Assembly (NCBI RefSeq): GCF_015278125.1
Contig: NZ_JADILO010000036.1
Location: 16,929-80,928 of the forward strand
Source of the DNA: Vibrio fluminensis
GTDB lineage: Bacteria > Pseudomonadota > Gammaproteobacteria > Enterobacterales > Vibrionaceae
Length of the DNA stretch: 64,000 nucleotides
Direction of reading: 5' to 3'
Made by a program: the position numbers and the translations under genes. Shown here one piece after another: positions 25,126 through 34,527 of this stretch. How positions within the stretch are numbered: position 1 is the first letter of the stretch; each line of letters opens with the position of its first letter. The notes under the pieces are model-generated. The model ran no database searches. It had not been told where the DNA came from and saw nothing but the letters and a program-made list of their open reading frames with translations.

Positions 25126-28100
25126 TTAAAACGACGTTAAGTATTGCCAGTTATGGTTGCTCCAATCATCCATGTTTGGTTTATCCGGCCATGGGAAGTA
25201 ACCGTATCCATCCGTTTTCAGTTGATAGTAATGACGCTTACCATCATGAAAATCGTACATGAACACATCACCTACTCGACCTTTATCACCATATACACCG
25301 ATTGTATCTTGCTGGTACCAATTCGCTGTATCTTGCTCAAACTGATCTCGGTCTCGCCATGCTGTTAACTGCTCATTCAAGCTTTGCTCGCTACCGACAA
25401 AGTGCCAATGAGCATCTGAATACGCTTCCGTTGGCATCGCAACATCATTACCTTCTTGTTTTTGTAAGAAGTATGCTTGCTGACCATCTTTTAGCTGCGT
25501 TTCGAACAACAAGTAAGCTTGGGTCGTTGTTCCTGCTTGATCAGCACTCAAAATGTTTTCGACACCATAGTACTCAACCAATCGCGCTGCGTGATCTTTC
25601 ACTTTACGGTCAATACGCATTGGATTAAGCGCAAAGTTTACATAACTCTCTACACTACCTAAGTACTTCCAATCTTGATTCGAAGTCTGATTTGTTGGCA
25701 ACTCAGCGGCGGCTGCTTGCTTCATCATGAAGTAATCGCGCGTGCCTGTTTCTGGATTGCTAAACGCATACAAAGCGCCGACAAAACGTTGTTTAACCTC
25801 CTTACCCGACTGGATAGCGAGATTCTGACCAAACAATTTGTATTGGCTTAGTGAAAGTAACTTAGTTTCAAACTCTTGCACGCTGCTGAAATCCACATTC
25901 TGCAGCTCTGAAATTTCAGAAAACGTCAGCGTATCTTCCACACCACGTGCATAACCATCCGAGTCTTTACCAAACGTCACCGCACGTTGTGGGTATTCAC
26001 TATTCTGCTCAAATTGACGAGAAGTCAGCTCAACCTGACCAAATTCGTTATGGTTTGGTTGCTCGGTTGCAACGTAATCTTCAACCATTTCATCGAAGTA
26101 GCCAACAAACTGCCAATCGTTGTTTGAGTCGCCGCTTCCTGGGAAGTACCAGTAGCTGGTGCGTTTCATTGCAAACAGTTCAATACGACCGTTGCGGTGG
26201 TAATGGAATACATCGCCCGGTGTACCAACACGGTTGTTTTCACCCCAATCGTAGAAACGTTCTTGACCAATTTCCACCAAAATCGCTTCGCGAACCACAT
26301 CTTCTAGTAAACGTTCTGGACAGAAAATACTCATGCCTTGCGGATTCTCAGAGCGCGCCAAGTTGATGTGGAATTTATTACTCATATTGCCATCTAAACG
26401 ACGACCCTCGAGACCGATATTCTTGACATTGCCATCAGCGTAACGTACTTCAGCCCAACACTGACCCACTTCTGGCTGTGGTAACTCATAAACTTTACCG
26501 GCTGCTCCATACATTGCTGGGTAAACGTAGCTTAAGTTTTGCTGAGTTGGATCGTAATATCCGACCATGGTCATAACATCAACATCGGTCAAACGTGGTT
26601 TTAGTTTGTTGGTTTGATCTACCGCTTGCATGGTCTGAGAACTTTCATCCCAATGAGCGTAACCAGTGCTGCTTTCCATATCTAGCAAGTCAAAGCCTGT
26701 CAGGTAATCTTGCATCACTTTGGATGTATAGCCGGTAAATAACGGGTAGCTGCTTGCGCTTGAATCAAAGTTACCCCCTGCCATTGGATCTTTCTGATAA
26801 CCAACTAAACCTTTGAAGTCGCGATCATCATAACCACGGTTATACCACACCATATTGTCAGCCATACGACCGCGGTATGCATCATAGCCCCAGCCACTTG
26901 TTGTACTGTGGTAATAAACGTCAGGGCCACCTGGCCAGTGCCATAAGCTAAAGGCATGACCAATTTCATGTGTCACCTCATTGCCCTTTGCACCGGTAAG
27001 TAGCACCATACCATTACCGCCAGACAACCCATGCGTTACATCAACCACATTGCCTTTCTTATCCAAGTAACGACCGATAGAGTGACCGATCACAACACTA
27101 GGGAAGTAGCCCGGCTGCCATTGATGAGTCCCCGCAGAACTGGTTACACCATAGTTGGCGTTGTTAATACCGGTTTGGATCAGTGATTTGGTAATGTTCT
27201 CACGCATATCGCCAGAATAAACGTCCGGCGCATCGAATTGGCTGTACTCTTCTTCCACTTCACCATAGGCAGTGACGACCTTATCTAGTTTAACTGGCAG
27301 GTATGGGCTAATCGTCATAGAAGCCATAGGGAAACGTTGGAACAATTCTGCACCATAGTTTGCCATCTTGGTCTCAAGCTCTTTCGCCGCTGGCGGCTCA
27401 GTTAACATACCGATACGTACCATTGGCATCTCGACATGGACTGGCGCGCCAAACTCGATACTGTCGGCTGCCAACTCCCCTTCGCGCATATCGTAAGTTT
27501 CAAAACGTAGGCTCAAACCTTTTTCAATGTAATGCCAAGGAAGAACGGTTGAGTAAGAACGTTTAGAAAACAGAATATCCGGGCGTTCATCTTCTTCTGT
27601 ACGGTCTGCATTGAGTAATTGAGTCGGGTTATTTAGTACTCGTCTCTCTAGTAGTTCGCCATCTTTATAGATACTCAACCAAACGCCTTTCTCATCAACG
27701 ACATTTTTTTCAGGCGTAACAACTAAAAGCGCTTCACGATGTGTAACCAGTTTTTGTTGCGACTTATCTGCATTGCCAAAAGGCTCAGAAGTTTGGTTTT
27801 GTACAAAGCGAATCTGCGCGGAAAAAGTGCCGGCTAGGTGGTTGGTCACATCCAAATCATCAACGAAACCAATCGCTTCAGTATGTTTTTGATCAAAAGG
27901 CAAACAATCTTGGCTAGCGAGCTTCATACCGCTACCTGCAAGATAGCGAACACTGCAACGCTTATCGTTATCTAGCCATTCTAGATAGTTCTGACCAAAC
28001 TGATCGTGGTAGACATAAACACCATCTTGTTCATTCACCAAGCGCCAAGGCGATTTTACAAAGTCAAACATCGCTTCTGCAGAACGGTCTGCGTAAGCGA

Positions 28101-28380
28101 TGTTTTCTTCATAAGAAGAGCCTAAAACAAAAGGGAGAAAAAGTGGGTTATTGTCAGGCGACATAGGGTAAAGGTATTCACCAAAACGCAGAAAACGTCG
28201 ACCATTACGTTCTTCCCAATTATCAGGATTTTGCGCCAACTGATTGACCTGATTAACACGGGCTTCAATTTTTTTTGCCATCTCTTGCATCATGGTGATG
28301 CGAATATCTTCTCCTGCCATCACACTCTGAACAGGAAGCAACGCACCAATGGCGCTGGCTAAAAGGGCTTTTTTAATCAT
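25126..28380 (-). CDS. Secreted zinc metalloprotease, M66 (StcE/TagA-like) family, with C-terminal repeats
   Basis: A protein of about 1084 residues. A signal peptide (starting MIKKALLASAIGALL and ending near VMA) directs it out of the cytoplasm. The zinc site HEIGHAFSLWH is at about residues 471-481 of this start (476-486 counted from the longest open frame). It has the extended HExxHxxxxxH form seen in M66 proteases such as StcE and V. cholerae TagA, which cut mucin-type glycoproteins. The C-terminal third holds four similar units of about 50 residues, each with a YF.MK-like strand and ending W.[YF][VL]G (WQFVGYF, WKYLGSV, WHFVGSE, WQYLTSF). In-frame TTG and ATG codons at 28395 and 28392 are alternative starts. 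The protease family is fairly sure; the mucinase substrate is inference. Confidence 0.82.
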   Translation of the reverse strand: MIKKALLASAIGALLPVQSVMAGEDIRITMMQEMAKKIEARVNQVNQLAQNPDNWEERNGRRFLRFGEYLYPMSPDNNPLFLPFVLGSSYEENIAYADRSAEAMFDFVKSPWRLVNEQDGVYVYHDQFGQNYLEWLDNDKRCSVRYLAGSGMKLASQDCLPFDQKHTEAIGFVDDLDVTNHLAGTFSAQIRFVQNQTSEPFGNADKSQQKLVTHREALLVVTPEKNVVDEKGVWLSIYKDGELLERRVLNNPTQLLNADRTEEDERPDILFSKRSYSTVLPWHYIEKGLSLRFETYDMREGELAADSIEFGAPVHVEMPMVRIGMLTEPPAAKELETKMANYGAELFQRFPMASMTISPYLPVKLDKVVTAYGEVEEEYSQFDAPDVYSGDMRENITKSLIQTGINNANYGVTSSAGTHQWQPGYFPSVVIGHSIGRYLDKKGNVVDVTHGLSGGNGMVLLTGAKGNEVTHEIGHAFSLWHWPGGPDVYYHSTTSGWGYDAYRGRMADNMVWYNRGYDDRDFKGLVGYQKDPMAGGNFDSSASSYPLFTGYTSKVMQDYLTGFDLLDMESSTGYAHWDESSQTMQAVDQTNKLKPRLTDVDVMTMVGYYDPTQQNLSYVYPAMYGAAGKVYELPQPEVGQCWAEVRYADGNVKNIGLEGRRLDGNMSNKFHINLARSENPQGMSIFCPERLLEDVVREAILVEIGQERFYDWGENNRVGTPGDVFHYHRNGRIELFAMKRTSYWYFPGSGDSNNDWQFVGYFDEMVEDYVATEQPNHNEFGQVELTSRQFEQNSEYPQRAVTFGKDSDGYARGVEDTLTFSEISELQNVDFSSVQEFETKLLSLSQYKLFGQNLAIQSGKEVKQRFVGALYAFSNPETGTRDYFMMKQAAAAELPTNQTSNQDWKYLGSVESYVNFALNPMRIDRKVKDHAARLVEYYGVENILSADQAGTTTQAYLLFETQLKDGQQAYFLQKQEGNDVAMPTEAYSDAHWHFVGSEQSLNEQLTAWRDRDQFEQDTANWYQQDTIGVYGDKGRVGDVFMYDFHDGKRHYYQLKTDGYGYFPWPDKPNMDDWSNHNWQYLTSF

Positions 28381-28815
28381 TGCGATACTCATCAACGGTA
28401 TTACGACAGAGCGGTCAAATGCAGCATTAACTCACTTAAGACCGCAGCCAAATAGGATTAAAACCGAACTACCAACCTATTTACCGATGAATATACTGTT
28501 CAAGCACTTATAACTCGAGACAATAGAGAAAGCAAAAATCATTCCATGGCTCAATGTCACATTTTTGTACATTTATATTTCAAAATATTAAAACTTCTTT
28601 CCTAACCAATTAATTTAATGAATGTTTTTAAATATAAAAAACCTTATTAACTACGACAAATTTGGGCAAAAAATCACAAATAAACCTCAATAATAGAACT
28701 TGGTTCCATTGTTCTGCTTCAACATCAGCTCAAAGACATTAATTGGATTTTAGTCGTCTTATCTAGCTTTTCGATGGCATAACGAAAAGTGGTAGACTGC
28801 GTAAAATTAATCGAT
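28381..28815 (-). promoter_or_regulatory. Upstream region of the metalloprotease gene
   Basis: About 435 bp, very AT-rich around 28555-28690, with no credible gene. It carries the metalloprotease promoter and the 3' end region of the LysR gene. I see no clear operator or terminator. Confidence 0.4.
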
Positions 28816-29721
28816 TTAAACCGCAACTCGCTCTATGTTCTCGACCAAATAATCGATAAGTAGACGCACTCGAGTCGGTAAATAATCCCTTGAGGCATAA
28901 TAGACCCAAATAGTGACTGGCTCTCCCCAATATGGCTCTAATATAGGCGTCATTGTGCCCTGCTCGACTTCTTGCTTAAACATCCAACTTCCTAACATCA
29001 CAATGCCAGCACCAGCCACTGCCGCCTGTTTCGCCGCCGCGAAATTATTGACTACAAGTTGTCCCTGCGGCTCATACAGTGTCGCCACATTACCTTGTTT
29101 AAGCCGCCAGTGATGAAACCGCCCCGTGGTTAACGAGCGCACTGGAATGCAACGATGTTGAATCAGCTCCTCTGGTGATAGAGGAGTACCGTATCGAGTC
29201 AAATAGCTTGGAGCAGCATAGATACCAATATTTTGTTTTATCAAAGGACGCGCTATCAAGCGGGAATCTTGGTTAATCGCCGTGCCAATGCCCAAGTCAA
29301 AACTGTTTTCGACTAAATCAACGTTTCTATCATCAAAGTGTAAGTCGCAGTTAATCTGCGGATACCGCTCAATAAACTCCAATATCAACGGAAGAATATG
29401 CTCTCGTCCAATAGAACTGGCAGGGAGGTTGACTTTCACTGTACCAGCTACTCTCTCGGAAGTATCGGATATCTGTTCTATCGTGTTTTGAATTGCACTC
29501 ATCGAGGGCATCAACTCATCAAAAAGTTGCTGACCTATTTGAGTTAAGCTTAGTGAATGCGATGAGCGAAAAAATAATTTCACCTGCCACTCATGTTCCA
29601 ATTTTGTAATTGCTTTGCTTACCGCTGGAGCTGAGATGCCAAGAATACGTGCTGCTTTGGCAAAACTGCCCTGTTTAGCAACTTGAATAAAGATTGGTAG
29701 TTGGCTGGGAAGTGATTTCAT
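28816..29721 (-). CDS. LysR-family transcriptional regulator
   Basis: A 301-residue regulator. The N-terminal winged helix-turn-helix spans about residues 5-63 (FIQVAKQGSFAKAARILGIS, then SAPAVSKAITKLE). The effector-binding periplasmic-like domain spans about 90-295. It is divergent from the NAD(P)H oxidoreductase gene, with 124 bp between the two starts. That layout is typical for a LysR regulator controlling its neighbour, possibly in response to quinones or electrophiles (inference). The family call is sure; the target and effector are not visible. Confidence 0.9.
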   Translation of the reverse strand: MKSLPSQLPIFIQVAKQGSFAKAARILGISAPAVSKAITKLEHEWQVKLFFRSSHSLSLTQIGQQLFDELMPSMSAIQNTIEQISDTSERVAGTVKVNLPASSIGREHILPLILEFIERYPQINCDLHFDDRNVDLVENSFDLGIGTAINQDSRLIARPLIKQNIGIYAAPSYLTRYGTPLSPEELIQHRCIPVRSLTTGRFHHWRLKQGNVATLYEPQGQLVVNNFAAAKQAAVAGAGIVMLGSWMFKQEVEQGTMTPILEPYWGEPVTIWVYYASRDYLPTRVRLLIDYLVENIERVAV

Positions 29722-29845
29722 AAACTTTTACTCATCTTAAAAGTAACCAATAACAAGCTACAGGTTAATAAAAATATATTCAATACTTAGCGATATCGAA
29801 AACATTACCCAAAAGGCAAACCTTGCCACCCACGGAGAGAAAAGC

Positions 29846-30514
29846 ATGAACGTACTTGTCGTATATTGGCACCCAGAACCAAAGAGTTTTAATGGCGCAA
29901 TGTTTAGCAAAGCGGTTGAAGTCCTTGAAGCTGAAGGTCATCAAGTCAAAACCTCTAACCTACATCAAATGCAATTTGATCCAGTGTCAGGCAGACACAA
30001 CTTTACTACCACTAATGATGCTGACTTTTTCAAACAGCAATTAGAGGAAATGCATGCGACAGAGCACCAAGGTTTTTCACCAGAAATCGAAGCTGAAATC
30101 CAAAAACTTGAATGGTGTGATTTAGTCATTTTCCAATTCCCACTTTGGTGGTTCGGGATGCCTGCAATGTTAAAAGGCTGGGTTGATCGCGTGTTCGCTA
30201 TGGGCAGAACTTATGGGGGTGGTCGATTCTACCAAGATGGGGTTTACCAAGGTAAAAAAGCCATGCTAAGCGTTACTATGGGTGGTCCCGAAGAAGCGTA
30301 TATCATAGATGGTTGGAACGGTGATCTCAATGGCATCTTACGCCCTATCCATAGAGGTATTCTAGAGTTCAACGGTTTTTCTGTGCTTGCTCCGCATGCA
30401 GTGTACGGTCCAGCGAGAAAAACCGAACAAGAACGTATTAATGATCTAGACATCTATGCGCAGCGACTAAAAAATATTTTTTCTGAACCGGCAATTCACA
30501 TCGGGCAATACTAA
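29846..30514 (+). CDS. Flavodoxin-fold NAD(P)H oxidoreductase (MdaB/KefF-like)
   Basis: A 222-residue soluble protein of the flavodoxin-like quinone reductase family. It starts with the FMN-binding strand-loop VLVVYWHPEPKSFN. It has the typical LVIFQFPLWWFGMPAMLKGW segment (about residues 92-111), then DRVFAMGRTYGG and the MGGPEEAY turn. Such enzymes reduce quinones or related electrophiles by two electrons using NAD(P)H. A good GGAGAG ribosome site precedes the ATG. It is divergent from a LysR gene and 27 bp upstream of a small gene of unknown function, with which it probably forms an operon. Confidence 0.88.
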   Translation: MNVLVVYWHPEPKSFNGAMFSKAVEVLEAEGHQVKTSNLHQMQFDPVSGRHNFTTTNDADFFKQQLEEMHATEHQGFSPEIEAEIQKLEWCDLVIFQFPLWWFGMPAMLKGWVDRVFAMGRTYGGGRFYQDGVYQGKKAMLSVTMGGPEEAYIIDGWNGDLNGILRPIHRGILEFNGFSVLAPHAVYGPARKTEQERINDLDIYAQRLKNIFSEPAIHIGQY

Positions 30515-30541
30515 ATATTTCGTGTCAAACAGAGGTACGAT

Positions 30542-30865
30542 ATGAACGTTAAATATAACCAATCGGTAGAAACGTTGAAAAGTTGGGGTGCTACACAAAT
30601 ACAGATCGATGCCATTTTGGCAAGTGGTGTGGATACAGAAGACGACAAGTCATTCGAGTTAAACCGACGCCAACGTATGATTGAATCGATCGACGAATGT
30701 TTACAGTTGCTATTTCCCGACAGAAAAAAGCGCCAATATTTTATGACTCATACCAGTAATACTCTGTTTTTTGCCCGACGCAAGCCTTTAGATGTCTTGG
30801 CTCTAGGCTCGCTCTCTAGCCTCGAACAAAGTTACCAGAGCATCCGCAGCATGCTATGTATTTAG
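30542..30865 (+). CDS. Small protein of unknown function, weakly like MbcA/ParS antitoxin C-terminal domains
   Basis: A 107-residue soluble protein, rich in charged residues in its first 60 positions. The C-terminal part (TLFFARRKPLDVLALG, then SLSSLEQSYQSIRSML) resembles the helical toxin-binding (DUF2384-type) region of MbcA/ParS/Xre antitoxins. No DNA-binding domain or partner toxin gene is present next to it, so an antitoxin role is not supported. It follows the oxidoreductase gene by 27 bp with an AGAGG ribosome site and is probably co-transcribed. Function unknown. Confidence 0.6.
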   Translation: MNVKYNQSVETLKSWGATQIQIDAILASGVDTEDDKSFELNRRQRMIESIDECLQLLFPDRKKRQYFMTHTSNTLFFARRKPLDVLALGSLSSLEQSYQSIRSMLCI

Positions 30866-30904
30866 CCAACTTGAATAAGCAGGTGCTCTATTTCAACCAC
30901 ATAA

Positions 30905-30926
30905 AAGCCCCGACAATGCGGGGCTT
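30905..30926. terminator. Bidirectional terminator
   Basis: A perfect 8-bp stem AAGCCCCG/CGGGGCTT with a 6-nt loop lies between the convergent small gene and the PotD-like gene. On the minus strand it is followed by TTATGTGG, on the plus strand by CAATAATG. Confidence 0.75.
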
Positions 30927-30954
30927 CAATAATGATTCACTCTTAAGTAGCAAA

Positions 30955-31995
30955 TTAGCTCTTAAGTTTTTGCCAGTACTTCTGGTAAACCTCGGCAAAT
31001 GTGCCGATATCATTGGTAAATTCACCATTCGAGATCAAAGCGTCATCAGGGAAGATCAGCGGATCATTTTGCATTTCCACTGGTAGATGTTGTTTTGCCG
31101 CTTTGCTTGGCGCTTGATAGCCTAACGTTTTAACGATTTCAGCTTGGTTTTCTGGACGCAGGATAAAGTTGATGAACTGATGGGCAAGTTCTTTGTGCGC
31201 AGAACCTTTAGGAATCACAAAGTTGTCCATCCATAAAATCGCCCCCTCTTGTGGGTAGACGAAACCCAGTTCTGGCAGTTCTTCACGCCCTAAATAGGCA
31301 TTACCATTCCACTGCATACCCGCGGTGACTTCACCAGTCACAAAAGGGACTTGAGGCGCATCTGAGTTATACACCACTACGTTTGGTTTTAGTTCGCGCA
31401 AGCGTTGGTACGCCCGTTTGATTTCATTTTCGTTAGTGGAGTTGATGCTATAGCCCAAAGATTTTAGCGCCATACCAAATACATCACGTACATCATCTAA
31501 TAGCATCACTTGCTGACGGAACTCCTCGTTCCACAGGTCGCTCCAGCTCTGTACGTCGCTTGCTTGGTAGTAGTCCCCATTATAGGCAATACCCGTCACA
31601 CCCCAAACGTATGGGACTGAGTATTGGTTTTTGGGATCAAATGATTGATTGAGTAGACTTGGAGTCACATCTTTAAGGTGAGAAAGCTGAGCTTTATCGA
31701 TTTCCGCCAACATTCCCTCTCTACCCATCTTTGCGATGATATAAGTTGAGGCGAATGCTACATCGTACCCTTTGCTATCGAGTAGCTTTAACTTGGTGTA
31801 CATGGCTTCATTGTTTTCGAAAGTTGAGTAGTTGACGGTCACGTCATACTCTTTTTCAAACGCTTTAATTACGTCCACTGGTAGATATTCAGCCCAGTTG
31901 TATACGTTCAGCATGCGCTCACCCGCGGTCACACTGAACGCAGAAACACTGCAAGAAGCGATCATTAAACCAGTAATAAACTGTTGCTTTTTCAT
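30955..31995 (-). CDS. PotD-like periplasmic polyamine-binding protein
   Basis: A 346-residue solute-binding protein with a signal peptide ending near SVTAGE. It has the PotD/PotF signature region LNVYNWAEYLP (about residues 29-39), YDVAFASTYIIAKM, and WMDNFVIPKGSAHKELAHQFINF. Family members bind spermidine or putrescine for ABC uptake. No PotABC permease or ATPase genes are next to it, so it is an orphan binding protein. It either serves a distant transporter or acts as a sensor-type binding protein as in NspS (inference). It is divergent from a PuuB-like oxidase gene, which supports a link to polyamines. Confidence 0.87.
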   Translation of the reverse strand: MKKQQFITGLMIASCSVSAFSVTAGERMLNVYNWAEYLPVDVIKAFEKEYDVTVNYSTFENNEAMYTKLKLLDSKGYDVAFASTYIIAKMGREGMLAEIDKAQLSHLKDVTPSLLNQSFDPKNQYSVPYVWGVTGIAYNGDYYQASDVQSWSDLWNEEFRQQVMLLDDVRDVFGMALKSLGYSINSTNENEIKRAYQRLRELKPNVVVYNSDAPQVPFVTGEVTAGMQWNGNAYLGREELPELGFVYPQEGAILWMDNFVIPKGSAHKELAHQFINFILRPENQAEIVKTLGYQAPSKAAKQHLPVEMQNDPLIFPDDALISNGEFTNDIGTFAEVYQKYWQKLKS

Positions 31996-32197
31996 TTTTA
32001 TACAAAACTCTATGAAAATAATTTCTTAAAGATGAATTAACTTTATCAACTCATCACTACTAACAAACGAACAATTGCTGTTTTTACAGAACAATCAGTC
32101 ACTTGCCGCGCATATGGAAACATGAGAAAATATTTTTTTCATCAGTTTTTTACTGGTTTTGTGAACTATTATCCTATTACCCTACGGAGTTTATTAA

Positions 32198-33490
32198 ATG
32201 TCGGTTCAAAACGAATATATCGATAGCTACTACCAAGCAACGATTAATCCACTGCCCCTGCAACCAGAGTTAACACAAGATATCGATGTTGACGTGTGTA
32301 TTGTTGGCGGCGGTATGACAGGTCTTAACGCTGCGATTGAACTTCGTCAGCGTGGCTACACTGTCGCGGTTCTAGAATCAAAGCGCCTTGCATGGGGGGG
32401 GTCGGGTCGTAATGGCGGTCAATGTTTGGTGGGTTATTGCCTAGGTCTACGTGAGGTTGATGAAACCTACGGTAACAAGTGGGGCAAAGAGCTTTGGGAC
32501 TTGTCTGTTGAGGCTATCGACATTGCGCGTGATCGCGTAAAAGAGTTCAATATCGACTGTGATTTCCAACAAGGTTATATCGAAGTTGCGCTAACCAAAG
32601 CACACGAAAAAGAGCTGAAATCATGGCATGAGCTAAAACAAGGTCACTACAATTACCCAAGCGCGTCATGGTGGGATAAAGAGAAGATCAACCAAGTTGC
32701 CAATACCGAGCGCTACTTGGGCGGCTTACACGATACCAACAGTGCACATATGCACCCTCTAAACTACACGCTAGGCTTGGCGAAAGCGGCGATTGATCTT
32801 GGCGCGCAAGTATTCGAGCACACCCCAGCAGTTAAACTGCAAAAAGGTAAGCCACACACGGTAATTACACCGAAAGGTCGTGTTAAATCGAAATTTATCC
32901 TACTTGCTTGTAATGCATACCTTGATGGTTTAAACCGCAAAGCACAGAGTGTCGTGCTACCTGTCGCTTCCTACATTGCCGTGACTGAACAACTTGGCGA
33001 CCGCCAACCTATCACTAACATGATGGCTATCTCTGACATTAAAAACAGTCTCGACTACATGCGCCCAACGCCTGACGGACGCATCTTGTTTGGTGGTGTT
33101 AACCACCCATTTAACCTTGAATACAAAGATTCAATGGAACGCCTACGTCAACGCATGGTGAAAGTATTCCCACAGCTTGATGACGTTAAAATGGAATACC
33201 ACTGGGGTGGTCTGTTCACCGTAACCCGCGAATACATGCCACAAATTGACCACCTAGGAAACGATGTTTACGTCGCGCATGGCTACACTGGTCACGGTGT
33301 GGGTCTAACCAATATTGCTGGTAAAGTGGTTGCTGAAGCAATGGCGGGCAATGCAGAGCGCTTTGATGTTTTCTCGAAGATCAAACACAAGTGGATCCCA
33401 ACTCCACAAGTACTGCGCACACCTGCGCTTGCGTTAGCAATTTGGAAAGCACGTCTTGAAGATGTCCTAGGTGAAAAACTAGACAAATAA
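32198..33490 (+). CDS. PuuB-like FAD-dependent oxidoreductase (gamma-glutamylputrescine oxidase family)
   Basis: A 430-residue DAO-family flavoenzyme. The FAD-binding motif VGGGMTGLNAAIEL lies at about residues 34-47, with the second flavin motif WGGSGRNGGQ at about 67-76. The C-terminal part has VYVAHGYTGHGVGLT, typical of the PuuB/OrdL group. PuuB oxidises gamma-glutamylputrescine in putrescine catabolism. The other puu genes are not here. It is divergent from the PotD-like gene across about 200 bp. A run of eight G lies inside the second flavin motif (32394-32401). Substrate is inferred from family and neighbour. Confidence 0.82.
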   Translation: MSVQNEYIDSYYQATINPLPLQPELTQDIDVDVCIVGGGMTGLNAAIELRQRGYTVAVLESKRLAWGGSGRNGGQCLVGYCLGLREVDETYGNKWGKELWDLSVEAIDIARDRVKEFNIDCDFQQGYIEVALTKAHEKELKSWHELKQGHYNYPSASWWDKEKINQVANTERYLGGLHDTNSAHMHPLNYTLGLAKAAIDLGAQVFEHTPAVKLQKGKPHTVITPKGRVKSKFILLACNAYLDGLNRKAQSVVLPVASYIAVTEQLGDRQPITNMMAISDIKNSLDYMRPTPDGRILFGGVNHPFNLEYKDSMERLRQRMVKVFPQLDDVKMEYHWGGLFTVTREYMPQIDHLGNDVYVAHGYTGHGVGLTNIAGKVVAEAMAGNAERFDVFSKIKHKWIPTPQVLRTPALALAIWKARLEDVLGEKLDK

Positions 33491-33516
33491 ACCTCTTGTC
33501 GCAAAAGACCTAATAG

Positions 33517-33550
33517 AAAGAGCTCAATCACATTGGGCTCTTTTTGTTTG
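33517..33550 (+). terminator. Rho-independent terminator of the puuB-like gene
   Basis: An 11-bp stem (33517-33527 with 33533-33543, one G-T pair) with loop TCACA is followed by TTTTTGTTTG on the plus strand. It ends the transcript about 27 nt after the stop codon. Confidence 0.88.
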
Positions 33551-33604
33551 AGCTAATTGCAGTATAACTTCGTAAGTTGCTTATAGGATATAGCGAGGTG
33601 AGCA

Positions 33605-34309
33605 ATGAAAATACTAATATTAGGCGGCAGCGGTGGCATTGGGTTGGCAATAGTGAAAAGACTGGCGCAACACACAGATAATCAGATCGTTGCCACCTAC
33701 CATAATCATCATCCTGACTGGCAAGCTCCCGACCTTGAATGGCATCAACTCGATGTCACTAATGAGTCACAGCTTTTGTCATTGAGCGCAACCATTGGCA
33801 GTTTAGATTGGATAATTAACTGCGTCGGCATCCTACACGATGCTAACCACCAGCCTGAAAAGAACTTAAAATCCATCGAGCCAGATTGGTTCATGACAAG
33901 CTTAGCAACCAATACCCTTCCCACGCTGCTGCTCGCGAAACACTTTGGCGCCAACCTCAAGCCCAGCATGTCGCCAAAACTGGCTGCCATCTCTGCCCGT
34001 GTCGGTAGTATTTCGGACAATAAATTAGGGGGGTGGTACAGTTATCGTAGCTCCAAGGCTGCCCTAAATATGGTAGTCAAAAGCATCAGTGTCGAGTGGA
34101 GTAGAACCCTGCCTAAAGCGTGTGTACTCGCACTCCATCCCGGAACAACAGACACCCCACTCTCTGAGCCCTTTCAAACCAATGTACCTCAAGGCAAGCT
34201 TTTCAGCGCTGAGTTTGTCGCCGAGAAGCTGATCGATTTAATCGCTAGCACGCCAAAGGACGATTCCGGCAGTTTTCTCGCCTACGACGGCAGTACGATT
34301 ATTTGGTAA
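33605..34309 (+). CDS. Short-chain dehydrogenase/reductase (C-factor/CsgA-like)
   Basis: A 234-residue cytoplasmic oxidoreductase. The nucleotide-binding motif GGSGGIG is at residues 7-13 and the NNAG-like position reads NCVG at 72-75. The catalytic pair Y147 and K151 is in YSYRSSKAA, with Ser130 or Ser135 as the catalytic serine candidate. Length fits classical SDRs of the CsgA type. A GAGG ribosome site precedes the ATG. The gene stands alone, with a terminator upstream and a convergent gene downstream. Substrate cannot be predicted. Confidence 0.88.
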   Translation: MKILILGGSGGIGLAIVKRLAQHTDNQIVATYHNHHPDWQAPDLEWHQLDVTNESQLLSLSATIGSLDWIINCVGILHDANHQPEKNLKSIEPDWFMTSLATNTLPTLLLAKHFGANLKPSMSPKLAAISARVGSISDNKLGGWYSYRSSKAALNMVVKSISVEWSRTLPKACVLALHPGTTDTPLSEPFQTNVPQGKLFSAEFVAEKLIDLIASTPKDDSGSFLAYDGSTIIW

Positions 34310-34383
34310 CACCCTCTTGAGTAATCACTATCTGAAAAGTGTCCCATCCAAACGCTCTGCGCCGAAACGCTGCCTAAAAATCG

Positions 34384-34527
34384 CTATTTAACCCGAGACC
34401 GACGACAACGCTGGGAGCAGTATTTCACCTCCTCCCAGCAAGCTTGCCATTTTTTACGCCAAGCAAACGGTCTGCCACATACGCTGCATAATTTACTGGG
34501 TAAATCCCGCTTGTTCTTAACTCGCAA
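34384..34527 (-). CDS. DUF2256 small zinc-finger-like protein
   Basis: A 47-residue protein recognised by the family pattern DLPSKLC.VCGRPF.WRKKW followed by KYCSQRCR. Four cysteines (about residues 14, 17, 37, 41) could bind a metal. The frame has no ATG near the expected N-terminus. The TTG at 34527-34525 gives a start MRVKNKRDLPSK that matches the family's usual length and places the start inside the last codons of the NqrB-like gene. The genes overlap by 11 bp, so they are likely translated together. The function of DUF2256 is unknown. Confidence 0.75.
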   Translation of the reverse strand: MRVKNKRDLPSKLCSVCGRPFAWRKKWQACWEEVKYCSQRCRRSRVK

